Positions 1 through 8,976 are shown, counted from the first letter of the stretch. The stretch: DNA of 64,000 nucleotides from an uncultured Flavobacteriaceae bacterium (GCA_937929935.1 CALFUL010000003.1:62001-126000); one strand, 5' to 3'. Numbers and translations: made by a program. The notes: generated from the letters alone by a model not told the origin.

Positions 1-517
1 CAGGAATTTTTTTCTGAACTAAGAAGTCTGGAAATTCATTTAAAAATAAATCAACAGTTAAAATTTTTTTTAACGAATCTATTTCTGATTTGTAAGATTT
101 TTTTTCAAGCATTATATTTCTAGTAGGAATTCCTGACCACTTGGAAAAATTAGTTTTATTCCTTTTTAATTCAAGGACATGTATATGAAAGTATGGTATT
201 AGAGTACTTAGGTTAATGCATAATGAATGACTTAAGTTATTAATATGATCATCTTTAATTATTTGCAAGTTGTAGCATATTTCCCCAAGGGCGGTTTTTG
301 AAAAGTCGTGTACGCAATTAAATTTTTTTTCCAACAATAGTTTATCTAAAAATATCATTACTTTTTTAGCACAATATTCCGCATCAAGCGTCTTACCAAA
401 ATTTTCAGTTGTTTTATTTTTTAACCATTTTTTAGGATTTCTTATTTCATAAACACCGTTTTGATTCAGGAAATAGAAATCTTTGACTTTATTAAGAAAA
501 AAAAGTTCTGTAGTCAT
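1..517 (-). CDS. Partial hypothetical protein, 3' end beyond the window
   Basis: An open frame runs from an ATG at 517 down to base 1 (172 codons) without a stop, so only the N-terminal part is visible. It starts MTTELFFLNKVKDFYFLNQN and is Lys/Asn/Phe-rich, with no signal peptide or membrane segment, so it is probably cytoplasmic. I recognise no family. The ATG lies 9 bases after the stop codon of the lipoprotein gene at 527-1897 on the same strand, so the two are probably co-transcribed. A run of eight A (497-504) falls inside the early codons; read as given, the frame is intact across it. The arrangement (secreted lipoprotein with a distinct C-terminal domain, then a small cytoplasmic protein) would suit an effector and its partner, but that is speculation. 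Confidence 0.6.
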   Translation of the reverse strand, partial: MTTELFFLNKVKDFYFLNQNGVYEIRNPKKWLKNKTTENFGKTLDAEYCAKKVMIFLDKLLLEKKFNCVHDFSKTALGEICYNLQIIKDDHINNLSHSLCINLSTLIPYFHIHVLELKRNKTNFSKWSGIPTRNIMLEKKSYKSEIDSLKKILTVDLFLNEFPDFLVQKKIP

Positions 518-526
518 GTATATCAA

Positions 527-1897
527 TTAATCACAATTTTCCTTGCCTGTTTCAAACTTATTTGGAGTAATCTGATATGGATTCCCTCGCTGTACCCTTC
601 CTCCATCAGACAATTTTCTAAATTCTTCTTTCAAATGTTTTTCGAACCATTTGGTGACATCGTATTCAGTAAAATCTGATTGTTCCCTAAAATGATGAAC
701 AGTTGCACGAGCGGTATTGTCCAAAGCCTTTGCTGATATTTCTGCCGCGAGACCAGCCGTTGTATGATTTCCGAATCTATCGGTAACCCATGTCTCAAAT
801 GTTAATAGTGGTATTTTTATCCGATACTTTTGAAAATTGTTAAGAGTGTAAACGCCAACACCCATTTCAAAATCTTTAATACAAGCAGCCTGCCATAATG
901 ATGTTACTGACTGAAATTTAAAACTTTTACAGTTAGGATAGTATTTTTTTGTCAGATTTTCAGGAATTGCTTCTTCGCTATCAGGTGGATTTTCCGAAAA
1001 AGTTGTTTCACCAGAGGTATAACCATCGGGGTTGGAGCTTCCACCTCCAGCGGTTTCAGCGTAGGTCCATGAAATTTGTGAATTATTAGATCCGCTACCT
1101 GGCACCCAAACCCATTCTGTAGTACTGCCATCGTAGGTAGTTCCATTATATGTTGAACTGTCTCCATTTTGATTATACCAGTCCGTATAGTGGTAGGTTG
1201 TTATTGGAACCCAACCAGAACCTCCCGCGGCACTTCCACCTCCACAACTACCACCGCCTTCACCATCGATATTCAAAGCACATTCTAAGGCACTATCACA
1301 TCGGCTCGTATTAGCTTTTTCTGTACAACCGGCTCTAGCAATTAGTCCAAGACTGTTTACTTCCTCTTCTTCAATTTTTATACTTTCTACACTGTTCAGA
1401 GGTTTTCCCTTTTCATAATGAAAAAGATATTCAGCTTCACCTTGCAAGTTATATAAGTAAGTCATTCCGTGATAGCTTCTTTCTTCTATGTTGAAATAAG
1501 TATAGCCCTTACCATTACTAAAAGACAACATTTTGTTTATGAAGTACTTTATTTCATTTTCCCCTTTGTGCGCTAATACCGTAAAAAACTGACCTTTTAT
1601 TCTTCCTTTATTTGAGTAAGTAACTGGCTTATTTTGTTTTACTTTAAATTCATACCACTGCTTATCATTATAGGTTTTGATTTCAAAATAATCCCAGTTT
1701 ACTTCTATGTTCCTATTGATGTGGCCAGAAATATCCTCAAAATTTTCAAGAGTAAATTCAGCTTCAAATGCTTGCGCGACAGTCAATCGTTGTTCTAAGG
1801 TTTGAGTTTGACCTAACGGTTCAGTCTCACAACCAAGAATTAAAGAAAATATTAACGTTACAATCGCTAGGTATTTAAATGGGTGTATGATTTTCAT
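527..1897 (-). CDS. Lipoprotein with Gly/Ser-rich linker and distinct C-terminal domain
   Basis: 456 aa. A hydrophobic signal segment ends in the lipobox LILGC, so Cys23 should be lipidated and the protein exported. Residues 30-185 form an acidic, beta-looking N-terminal region. Residues 191-218 hold four cysteines, and about 211-305 is a low-complexity linker rich in Gly, Ser, Trp and Tyr. A compact C-terminal domain (about 315-456) contains Cys323, Cys339, and a charged helical stretch around 385-435 ending in DGGRVQRGNP. This modular layout (anchor, linker, separate C-terminal domain) occurs in Bacteroidetes surface proteins and some delivered toxins, but I cannot assign the C-terminal domain. 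It sits just upstream of the partial gene ending at 517. The product is real; its function is unknown. Confidence 0.75.
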   Translation of the reverse strand: MKIIHPFKYLAIVTLIFSLILGCETEPLGQTQTLEQRLTVAQAFEAEFTLENFEDISGHINRNIEVNWDYFEIKTYNDKQWYEFKVKQNKPVTYSNKGRIKGQFFTVLAHKGENEIKYFINKMLSFSNGKGYTYFNIEERSYHGMTYLYNLQGEAEYLFHYEKGKPLNSVESIKIEEEEVNSLGLIARAGCTEKANTSRCDSALECALNIDGEGGGSCGGGSAAGGSGWVPITTYHYTDWYNQNGDSSTYNGTTYDGSTTEWVWVPGSGSNNSQISWTYAETAGGGSSNPDGYTSGETTFSENPPDSEEAIPENLTKKYYPNCKSFKFQSVTSLWQAACIKDFEMGVGVYTLNNFQKYRIKIPLLTFETWVTDRFGNHTTAGLAAEISAKALDNTARATVHHFREQSDFTEYDVTKWFEKHLKEEFRKLSDGGRVQRGNPYQITPNKFETGKENCD

Positions 1898-2220
1898 GAT
1901 TTATGTTTTAATTTGATTTTGAAATTCCATTTAAACTAATCTTGATTGATTTAAATTTTGGTATTTATTCGACGAATGGAACTTTTTTATGTATGTAATA
2001 CAATATTTAGATATTAATATGTAAGAATTATCATCAATAAAAAGAGTCTAAAATTATTTAATTATGATGTATTAACTTTATCTTAAGTTAAGAATATTTT
2101 ACCTTTTTATATCACTAAATTGTAGAAATAGGCACCCATAATGAACTTCTTCAAAAAGGTGGGTATTATAATAATTTATATGAGGCTCAGTTTTTGGCTG
2201 ATGAGGTGGCGTAAAAAATG
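1898..2220. other. Intergenic stretch, 323 bp
   Basis: AT-rich spacer between two minus-strand genes. It should contain the promoter of the lipoprotein gene ending at 527 and the 3' end of the folP-cdaA-DUF3667 transcript. I see no open frame of note, no strong terminator hairpin and no clear match to the Bacteroidetes TTTG / TAnnTTTG promoter. Confidence 0.5.
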
Positions 2221-3003
2221 CTATTTCGGGGCAAAGTCACTTAATGATATTTCACCAGTAACAAAAAGAATCAAATAAAAGAATAACATGGTACCAAGGT
2301 ACCCAGCACCCCACAAAAAGATATAGAGTAAAGAGCGCGTAATACGCTGCATAGGTTTCAGTTTGTTTAGTCTGTTTACTACATATATGGCAAAAGTTAC
2401 CATAAATATTAGCATAGGCCAGGTAAGTGAAAAGTAGCTTTCAGGACTAAGTAAAAGGACTAAAATACTAACGGGAAATGAAACAATACTATATTGTGCT
2501 AAGCTATACATTGCCGTTACAGCATGTTCTGATAAATTATAATTTCTTTGGTTAAAAGCAACCCAACCAGCAAATGCGAATACCGGAATGTAGAGTAAGA
2601 AAATGAAAGAACTATAATCAAAAATAGTCGACATTAATTTTTCGCCCATTTCACTATTCAAATTTTGCCCTCCTGAAAATTTCGAAAAATCAATGCCTTT
2701 CTTAAATGTTTTACGCATTACAAATAATGTAATTCCTGAAAGGGTAAGGGCAATCGCCAAATAACTAATTGGGTTAAGGTATTTTTTTCGAATACCTTCA
2801 ATATACCCTCCAATTACTACCTGAGGCTTTGTAAAGAGATGCCAAAATGTTTTTAGAAAAGTATTATCAACATTAAAATAACGTTCTGTAATATCATAAC
2901 AGAGGTTTTTAAATGTAAGACGATTTCTGATAACCTTAGCTCCACAATCAGGGCAAAAACTATGATCAGTTCTTAAAGATTTGTCACAGTTTTTACAATT
3001 CAT
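2221..3003 (-). CDS. DUF3667-type zinc-ribbon membrane protein
   Basis: 260 aa. The N-terminus is a zinc ribbon with Cys3-x2-Cys6 and Cys17-x2-Cys20, followed by the region typical of DUF3667 proteins (about 28-80, including the stretch FLKTFWHLFTKPQ). There are then about five hydrophobic segments (roughly 80-97, 133-152, 168-187, 192-208 and 225-250). It is an inner-membrane protein; the ribbon may sit on the cytoplasmic face. The biochemical role of the family is not known. It starts 6 bases after the cdaA stop, so it is probably the last gene of a folP-cdaA-DUF3667 operon. Nothing is truncated. Confidence 0.8.
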   Translation of the reverse strand: MNCKNCDKSLRTDHSFCPDCGAKVIRNRLTFKNLCYDITERYFNVDNTFLKTFWHLFTKPQVVIGGYIEGIRKKYLNPISYLAIALTLSGITLFVMRKTFKKGIDFSKFSGGQNLNSEMGEKLMSTIFDYSSFIFLLYIPVFAFAGWVAFNQRNYNLSEHAVTAMYSLAQYSIVSFPVSILVLLLSPESYFSLTWPMLIFMVTFAIYVVNRLNKLKPMQRITRSLLYIFLWGAGYLGTMLFFYLILFVTGEISLSDFAPK

Positions 3004-3009
3004 TGCGGT

Positions 3010-3795
3010 TTAGTTTAAGTCTTCTTTTATGATATTTGAAAGATCAATCATATCATCATAGTCAATAAACTTACCATTTTTAATGTAAACAAGACCACCT
3101 GTTTCTTCACTAACTACAATAGCAAGTGCATCTGTTTTTTCAGTGATGCCCACAGCTGCTCTATGTCTCAAGCCATAACTTAGCGGAATATTTCGCTCAT
3201 TTGAAACAGGTAAGATGACCCGTGTTGCTACAATATTATTATTCACTATAATCGCAGCGCCATCGTGCAACGGACTATTTTTATAAAAGATACTTTCAAT
3301 AATTGGTGCGGTAATTTCAATATGCATCTTATCGCCTGAAGACCGTACAAAATCTAAGACATTGCTGCGCTGAATAACTAAAATTGCTCCTGTCTTAGTT
3401 GAAGCCATTTTAGCGCAAGCACTTAAAACAGCATCGACATTGGTGCTTGACGCCATTGCATCTTGCCTTAAAAAACTAAAATTCTTTAATAATTTTCTCT
3501 TGGTTGCATAATTTGTAGAGCCAATCATTAAAAGAAATTTTCTAATTTCTTGTTGAAATACAATGATTAAGGCAATCAATCCTACCTGCATAAAAGCCCC
3601 AACTACACTGCTAATTAATTTCATTTCTAAATATTGGGTCAATTTCCAAAAAGCCCAAACAATAACAATTCCTATGAAAATATTAATGGCAACTGTTCTT
3701 CGAACCAGCTTATAAACGTAGTAAAGTAAGATGGCTACCAATATAATATCAATGATATTGGTAATTTTGAAGTCTGGTAAATTCAGTGAATCCAA
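3010..3795 (-). CDS. cdaA: Diadenylate cyclase, membrane-bound CdaA type
   Basis: 261 aa. It makes the second messenger cyclic di-AMP from two ATP. Three N-terminal membrane segments (about 12-30, 36-52 and 60-80) anchor it in the inner membrane. The DisA_N catalytic domain follows (about 105-235), with the signature DGA at 178-180 and RHR at 210-212, both needed for nucleotide binding and catalysis in this family. Length and order match CdaA/DacA proteins. It follows folP (52-bp gap) on the minus strand. The CdaR and GlmM partners known from Firmicutes are not in the window. The name is well supported; what c-di-AMP controls here cannot be read from sequence. Confidence 0.93.
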   Translation of the reverse strand: MDSLNLPDFKITNIIDIILVAILLYYVYKLVRRTVAINIFIGIVIVWAFWKLTQYLEMKLISSVVGAFMQVGLIALIIVFQQEIRKFLLMIGSTNYATKRKLLKNFSFLRQDAMASSTNVDAVLSACAKMASTKTGAILVIQRSNVLDFVRSSGDKMHIEITAPIIESIFYKNSPLHDGAAIIVNNNIVATRVILPVSNERNIPLSYGLRHRAAVGITEKTDALAIVVSEETGGLVYIKNGKFIDYDDMIDLSNIIKEDLN

Positions 3796-3847
3796 TTGGT
3801 AGTGTTTTTGTAAAATTAACTAAAAAGAATTGAAAAAGTGAACAGGT

Positions 3848-4669
3848 TTATATCAGCCTGTTTTCGAGTTCAACACATTCTACCACTTCTTTAACATCAT
3901 GAACTCTTAAAATATTGGCGCCCTTGGTAAGCGCAAACATGTTCAGGGCGGTGGTGCCGTTTAATGCTTCGGCAGGGGTGTTATTTAAAACTTTGTAAAT
4001 CATTGATTTTCTACTAATTCCACATAGAATAGGAAGCTTCAGGGTTTTTAAAAGGTTAAGTTGAGACAGTAATTCATAATTCTGATCTACCGTTTTTGCA
4101 AATCCGAAACCTGGATCTATAATGATGTCATGAATACCTAATTCACGGGCTTTTAAAAGCTGTTCAGAAAAATACAAGATTACTTCTTTAACTAAATGCG
4201 TATATGTTGTTTTTGACTGCATGGTTTTTGGGGTACCGCGCATGTGCATCATAATATAAGGCACTTTGTATTTCGCGATTACAGATAACATTTTTGGGTC
4301 TAATTTTCCTGCTGATATATCATTTATTAGGGATGCTCCTGTATCGATACTAGCACTAGCAACCGAACTTCTAAAGGTGTCAATAGAAAGTAGAATTTCA
4401 GGAAATGTTTTTATTACTAACTCAATGATAGGAAGCAATCTTTGTTTCTCTTCATCTTCAGTAACAAAATCTGCACCTGGTCTTGAACTGTAGGCACCAA
4501 CATCAATAAAAGTTGCACCTTCATTCAGCATTTTTTCAACCTGTGTTAAAATAATAGAGGAATCTTTAAATTTACCACCATCATAAAAAGAATCAGGAGT
4601 TAAGTTTAAAATTCCCATAACCTTAGGTTGCGTCAAATCAATTAGTTTACCCTTACAATTGATGTTCAT
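3848..4669 (-). CDS. folP: Dihydropteroate synthase
   Basis: 273 aa, the usual length. It joins p-aminobenzoate to dihydropterin pyrophosphate in folate synthesis, in the cytoplasm. The conserved TIM-barrel motifs are all visible: NLTPDSFYDGG (22-32), DVGAYSSRPGA (56-66), DTF (97-99), IND (116-118), MHMRGTP (141-147), DPGFGF (185-190), the sulfonamide-site loop GISRKS (217-222) and RVHDV (255-259). It is the first gene of the minus-strand folP-cdaA-DUF3667 group and is divergent from the DUF1599 gene, with 106 bp between starts that must contain both promoters. It looks intact. Confidence 0.96.
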   Translation of the reverse strand: MNINCKGKLIDLTQPKVMGILNLTPDSFYDGGKFKDSSIILTQVEKMLNEGATFIDVGAYSSRPGADFVTEDEEKQRLLPIIELVIKTFPEILLSIDTFRSSVASASIDTGASLINDISAGKLDPKMLSVIAKYKVPYIMMHMRGTPKTMQSKTTYTHLVKEVILYFSEQLLKARELGIHDIIIDPGFGFAKTVDQNYELLSQLNLLKTLKLPILCGISRKSMIYKVLNNTPAEALNGTTALNMFALTKGANILRVHDVKEVVECVELENRLI

Positions 4670-4775
4670 TTGTCAACAATTTTGGTGGGTATGACTTGAA
4701 AAATCGACTTTATTAGCCAATCTTTGACATTCCCAATAATTTAATCGAAATTTACGCAAATTAGTTATACTATTC

Positions 4776-5309
4776 ATGCAACAAACTTCTGAGCAATATG
4801 ATGCGGTAATCAAAGTCTGTAGAGACTTGTTTGCGAAAAAAATGAAAGATTACGGCAGTGCATGGCGAATTTTGAGACTCCCTTCTTTAACTGATCAAAT
4901 TTATATTAAAGCGCAACGCATTAGAAGTTTACAAGAGAATGATGTACGCAAGGTTGATGAGGGCGAACGCTCAGAATTTATAGGGATCATCAATTACTCA
5001 ATAATGGCTTTAATTCAATTAGAAAAAGGTATCGCTGATGAGCCTGATTTGAATGAATCGCAAGCCATAACTTTGTTTGATAAGCATGTAGCCATTACCA
5101 AAAATTTAATGGAAAATAAAAACCATGACTACGGCGAGGCTTGGCGAGAAATGAGAGTAAGTTCGCTGACTGATTTGATTCTTCAAAAATTACTTCGTGT
5201 TAAACAAATTGAAGACAATAAAGGCAAAACTTTGGTAAGTGAAGGTATTGATGCCAATTACCAAGACATGGTAAATTATGCCATTTTTGCTTTGATACAT
5301 TTGCATTAA
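4776..5309 (+). CDS. DUF1599 domain protein with internal duplication
   Basis: 177 aa. The protein holds two copies of the same helical unit: KKMKDYGSAWRILRLPSLTD (21-40) and ENKNHDYGEAWREMRVSSLTD (113-133), each followed by a K/R-rich helix and an F-G/D-x-x-NY-x-I-x-A-LI motif (about 68-81 and 162-174). This is the DUF1599 family, described in Pfam as a nucleotide-modification-associated domain and very common in Bacteroidetes. The DYGxAW motif is the hallmark. It is probably a cytoplasmic all-alpha protein; its substrate is unknown. It is the first gene of the plus-strand run DUF1599, DoxX, tpiA, prmA, clpS, with 16 bp to the next gene. Confidence 0.85.
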   Translation: MQQTSEQYDAVIKVCRDLFAKKMKDYGSAWRILRLPSLTDQIYIKAQRIRSLQENDVRKVDEGERSEFIGIINYSIMALIQLEKGIADEPDLNESQAITLFDKHVAITKNLMENKNHDYGEAWREMRVSSLTDLILQKLLRVKQIEDNKGKTLVSEGIDANYQDMVNYAIFALIHLH

Positions 5310-5325
5310 ACTAAATCTTAGTACA

Positions 5326-6993
5326 ATGAAATATTTAGTAGGCTTTTCAAGGGTTTTTGTTGGAATACTTTTTATTATCAGTGGTTTTATAAAATTGAAT
5401 GATCCTGTAGGGTTTTCATTCAAGTTAGAAGAATATTTTAGTTCAGGGGTTTTAGATTTACCTTTTTTTGAACCGCATGCCCTAACCATTTCAATTATTG
5501 TTGTCATTTTTGAAGTTTTGGTGGGGGTTATGTTACTTCTAGGGTATCGCACAAAATTAACGGTTTGGAGTCTTTTATTGATGATAATTGGTTTTACTTT
5601 TTTAACCTTTTATTCAGCTTATTTCAATAAAGTAACTGATTGCGGTTGCTTCGGAGATGCCATTAAATTAACGCCTTGGGAGTCTTTTACAAAAGACATC
5701 ATTCTCCTCGTTTTGATAGTGATACTCTTTTTAGGGCGTCAATACATTACCCCTTGGTTTAGTGATAATATCAGAAAAGTTATTACTGCCTTAGCTCTTG
5801 CAGTTTGCGGCGTGTATGTGGTTCATGTATTGCATCATTTACCTGAAATAGATTTTAGGCCTTATAAAATAGGTGCTAATATTGAAGATGGCATGAATGT
5901 GCCGCCTGACGCACCACAACCTATTATTGAATATGCTTGGAAATTCAAAACGGCTGACGGAGAAAAAGTGGTGGTAACTAACGGAGATTACCCACAAGTT
6001 GATGGCGAGTTTATTGGTGCAGATACTAAAGAAATTCAAAAAGGTTATGAACCACCGGTTCATGATTTTACCATTGAACAAGAAGGTCAAGATTTCGCTC
6101 TGGCGCTGTTGAATGAACCTAAATTAGTTATGGTAATTGCGTATGATTTACGTAAAACCAAACATAAGTACTATCAAGAGATTAAAAGAGTTACTGATGG
6201 GGCAATAAAAAAGGGTTATAAAGTAATTGGTATGTCAGCTTCAAATGAAGAACAGAGTGCCGCATTAGTTAAAAAATACCGACTCAACTTTGAGTTTTAT
6301 TTTACTGATGAAACTACCTTAAAAACAATTGTGAGGTCAAACCCCGGCGTATTGGTTTTAGAGAAAGGAACCATTATACAGAAGGTACATAGTAATGATT
6401 TAAACGAATTAAGTTTTAAAGATCCAGAAAACGGTGTTTATTTTGATTTAGAATTGAAAAAGCAACTGGATAGTATTTTGATTTTAGATCAAAAGTATCG
6501 GGCATCCGATTCACATATTGATTGGGATAAGCAGATAGAAATTGATAATTCAAACTTGGTGTTTATTGAAAAAATAATAGCTGAGAAAGGAAGTTATCCA
6601 GGTACATCAATGGTTGGAAGTAAATCAGGACAGACTGCTTGGTATGTCATTCAACATTCTGACAAAATTGACCAGCACATTGATATGATTAAAAAGGCTG
6701 CTGAAAATGGTGAATTACCATTTAGATTGTATGCGATGATGTTAGATAGACATTTAATGTCAAATGATAAACCTCAAATTTATGGAACACAGGGTTCTTC
6801 ATATTTTATAAATACCCCTGATGAAATTTCTTTTATTTGGCCAATTCAAAATGCAGATTCGGTAAATACTTTAAGAAAAGACATATTCGGAACCACCGTT
6901 GAAGAATATTCAAAACGGCTATTTGGAGAAGATTTTGAGTACAAATCGTATTCTATTGAAGAAGTAAATAAAATCAGGAATAATCAGAAATAA
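5326..6993 (+). CDS. BT_3928-type DoxX membrane protein fused to a DUF6624 domain
   Basis: 555 aa. The first 170 residues carry about five membrane segments (5-22, 52-72, 78-100, 122-138, 153-170) with the DoxX/MauE-like pattern and DCGCFGD at 105-111. A periplasm-facing thioredoxin-like region follows (about 240-360); it lacks a CxxC pair. Proteins of this BT_3928 type usually end near residue 370. Here there is an additional C-terminal domain (about 375-545) with the marks of DUF6624: YPGTSMVG (424-431), WYVIQHSD (439-446), LDRHLM (473-478) and QIYGTQG (485-490). The family may act in membrane redox or quinone-linked steps, but the reaction is not established. It lies between DUF1599 and tpiA, 14 bp before tpiA. 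Confidence 0.82.
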   Translation: MKYLVGFSRVFVGILFIISGFIKLNDPVGFSFKLEEYFSSGVLDLPFFEPHALTISIIVVIFEVLVGVMLLLGYRTKLTVWSLLLMIIGFTFLTFYSAYFNKVTDCGCFGDAIKLTPWESFTKDIILLVLIVILFLGRQYITPWFSDNIRKVITALALAVCGVYVVHVLHHLPEIDFRPYKIGANIEDGMNVPPDAPQPIIEYAWKFKTADGEKVVVTNGDYPQVDGEFIGADTKEIQKGYEPPVHDFTIEQEGQDFALALLNEPKLVMVIAYDLRKTKHKYYQEIKRVTDGAIKKGYKVIGMSASNEEQSAALVKKYRLNFEFYFTDETTLKTIVRSNPGVLVLEKGTIIQKVHSNDLNELSFKDPENGVYFDLELKKQLDSILILDQKYRASDSHIDWDKQIEIDNSNLVFIEKIIAEKGSYPGTSMVGSKSGQTAWYVIQHSDKIDQHIDMIKKAAENGELPFRLYAMMLDRHLMSNDKPQIYGTQGSSYFINTPDEISFIWPIQNADSVNTLRKDIFGTTVEEYSKRLFGEDFEYKSYSIEEVNKIRNNQK

Positions 6994-7007
6994 TTAAAAG
7001 CGCGATA

Positions 7008-7757
7008 ATGAGAAGCAAAATAGTAGCAGGAAATTGGAAAATGAACAAAAACGGAGAACAAACCAAAGAGTTATTACGTGCTCTTTCAGGGGGTTTTCCT
7101 GAAACTGAAGCTGAGGTAATGGTGGCTCCTACTTTTGTAAACCTTACTAATGCAGTCTTTCAATTAAAAAATTCGCCTATTGAAGTCATAGCACAAAATA
7201 TGCATTATGCTGAAAACGGGGCTTATACCGGAGAAATATCTGCAGATATGCTTCAAAATATTGGTGTCAATACGGTTATTTTAGGTCATTCTGAAAGACG
7301 TGCCTATTTTGGTGAAACTGATGAATTACTGGCAAAAAAAGTAACTACTGCGCTTAATCATAGTTTACGCGTTATGTTTTGTTTTGGTGAAGAATTAGAA
7401 GACCGTAAAGCTGACAATCACTTCAAGGTGGTTGAAAGTCAATTGAAGAATGCTCTTTTTTCTTTAGATGCTGCAAAATGGAGTAACATTGTCTTAGCCT
7501 ATGAACCTGTTTGGGCTATTGGTACCGGAGAAACTGCAAGCCCTGAACAAGCGCAAGAAATGCATGCTTTTATCAGAAAAACAATTACTGAGGCATATGA
7601 TGAAACTATAGCAAACAAAGTTTCTATTTTATATGGGGGTAGTGTAAAACCTGCTAATGCCAATGAAATCTTTTCTAAGCCTGATGTTGATGGCGGATTA
7701 ATTGGCGGTGCCGCATTGAAGGCAGATGATTTTAAAGCCATTATAAACGCGATTTAA
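7008..7757 (+). CDS. tpiA: Triosephosphate isomerase
   Basis: 249 aa, the standard length. It interconverts dihydroxyacetone phosphate and glyceraldehyde 3-phosphate in glycolysis and gluconeogenesis. Catalytic residues are all in place: Asn9 and Lys11 in GNWKMN, His94 in LGHSERR, and Glu166 in AYEPVWAIGTG; the phosphate-binding YGGSVKPAN motif lies near 210-218. The C-terminal GGAALK stretch is also conserved. It is the third gene of the plus-strand housekeeping run. It is functionally relevant to the glycerol-3-phosphate dehydrogenase at 59354-61027, whose product is dihydroxyacetone phosphate. Confidence 0.97.
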   Translation: MRSKIVAGNWKMNKNGEQTKELLRALSGGFPETEAEVMVAPTFVNLTNAVFQLKNSPIEVIAQNMHYAENGAYTGEISADMLQNIGVNTVILGHSERRAYFGETDELLAKKVTTALNHSLRVMFCFGEELEDRKADNHFKVVESQLKNALFSLDAAKWSNIVLAYEPVWAIGTGETASPEQAQEMHAFIRKTITEAYDETIANKVSILYGGSVKPANANEIFSKPDVDGGLIGGAALKADDFKAIINAI

Positions 7758-7799
7758 GAAAGCTGGCAACAGCGACTTTAAGCATACTTAATTGGCTAC

Positions 7800-8636
7800 A
7801 TGTCTGAAATCATCTATATAGAATATACGTTTACCGTTCAACCCTTAAAGCCCGCATCTGATATCTTAATTGCTGAATTGGGTGAAGCTGGTTTTGAAAG
7901 TTTTGTCGAAAATAATGAGGGTATTTTGGCATATATACAAAAGCAAGATTGGTCGCCCGAATTGTTAGATGCAATTGAGATACTGAAAAATGATAGTTTT
8001 AAAATCAGTTTTCAACACAAAGAAATTGAACAACAAAATTGGAACGCCACTTGGGAAGAAAATTTTGACCCCATTCGAATCGACAATCAATGCGTGGTAC
8101 GAGCCCCATTTCATGAAAAGCCAGACGTTGTTTTTGATATTGTTATTGAACCAAAAATGAGTTTTGGTACAGGGCATCATGAAACCACTCATATGATGCT
8201 TGAGCATATTTTGAATACTGATTTTAAGCAGAAAAAGGTTCTTGATATGGGAAGTGGCACAGGAGTGTTGGCTATTTTGGCTTCAATGAAGGGTGCAGTT
8301 CATGTAGATGCTATTGATATTGATCATTGGTGTTATTTGAATGCTGAAGAAAATATTACACGTAATAATTGTGAAAATATTGACGTGTATAAAGGCGATG
8401 CATCGCTATTAGAAAATAAAACGTATGATATAATTATAGCGAATATTAATCGAAATATTTTAATTGCTGATTTACCACTTTATGCAAAATGTCTTTCTGA
8501 AAACGGACAACTTTTTCTAAGTGGCTTTTACACAGAAGATATACCCATTATAACAGCAAAATGCGAGTCAATAGGGTTAAAATTTCAAAAATTCTCTAAA
8601 AAAAATAATTGGGTTGCAGTAAAATATGTATTTTAG
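7800..8636 (+). CDS. prmA: Ribosomal protein L11 methyltransferase
   Basis: 278 aa. It methylates ribosomal protein L11 using S-adenosylmethionine. The N-terminal substrate-recognition domain (1-100) is followed by the linker MSFGTGHHETT (120-130), typical of PrmA, and a class I methyltransferase fold with motif I VLDMGSGTGVLAI (147-159), acidic motif II around 170-174 (DAIDID), and ANINRNI (214-220) in place of the NPPY-type motif, as in other Bacteroidetes PrmA. It starts 42 bp after tpiA and is followed by clpS after 33 bp. Intact. Confidence 0.93.
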   Translation: MSEIIYIEYTFTVQPLKPASDILIAELGEAGFESFVENNEGILAYIQKQDWSPELLDAIEILKNDSFKISFQHKEIEQQNWNATWEENFDPIRIDNQCVVRAPFHEKPDVVFDIVIEPKMSFGTGHHETTHMMLEHILNTDFKQKKVLDMGSGTGVLAILASMKGAVHVDAIDIDHWCYLNAEENITRNNCENIDVYKGDASLLENKTYDIIIANINRNILIADLPLYAKCLSENGQLFLSGFYTEDIPIITAKCESIGLKFQKFSKKNNWVAVKYVF

Positions 8637-8669
8637 AATCACAAATAAAGTATGTAATCTTAGCGTATT

Positions 8670-8945
8670 ATGAGCATTAAAGAAAAAATTTCTGAAGAAC
8701 TACTACTTGAAGAAGAGCAAGTAGCTCAAAATGAGATCGTGCTTTTCAATGATGATGTGAATACTTTTGAGCATGTTATTGAAACTCTTATTAAAGTTTG
8801 TGAGCACTCATCAACGCAAGCAGAACAGTGTTCGCTTATAGTACATCATAATGGAAGATGCACCGTTAAAACTGGAGAATACAATGATTTAGAGCCACGG
8901 TGCAGTAAATTATTAGAAGCAGGTTTAAGTGCTGAAATTGTTTAA
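8670..8945 (+). CDS. clpS: ClpS, Clp protease adaptor for N-end rule substrates
   Basis: 91 aa. ClpS delivers proteins with destabilising N-terminal residues to ClpAP/ClpCP. The disordered, Glu-rich N-terminus (1-22) leads into the core fold with LFNDDVNTFEHVI (25-37), the HHNGRCTVKTGEYNDLE stretch (58-74) and the C-terminal AGLSAEIV. Asn and Asp at 27-28 sit where the amino-group-binding residues of ClpS lie. The following gene's best start is 31 bp downstream. The prmA-clpS neighbourhood is common in flavobacteria. Confidence 0.93.
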   Translation: MSIKEKISEELLLEEEQVAQNEIVLFNDDVNTFEHVIETLIKVCEHSSTQAEQCSLIVHHNGRCTVKTGEYNDLEPRCSKLLEAGLSAEIV

Positions 8946-8976
8946 ATTTTCTGTACTTTTTTATCTCAAAAGAGGC

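Noticed and set aside
497-504. Frameshift in the partial gene at the run of eight A
   Set aside because: On recounting the run, the frame from the ATG at 517 passes through intact to the window edge.
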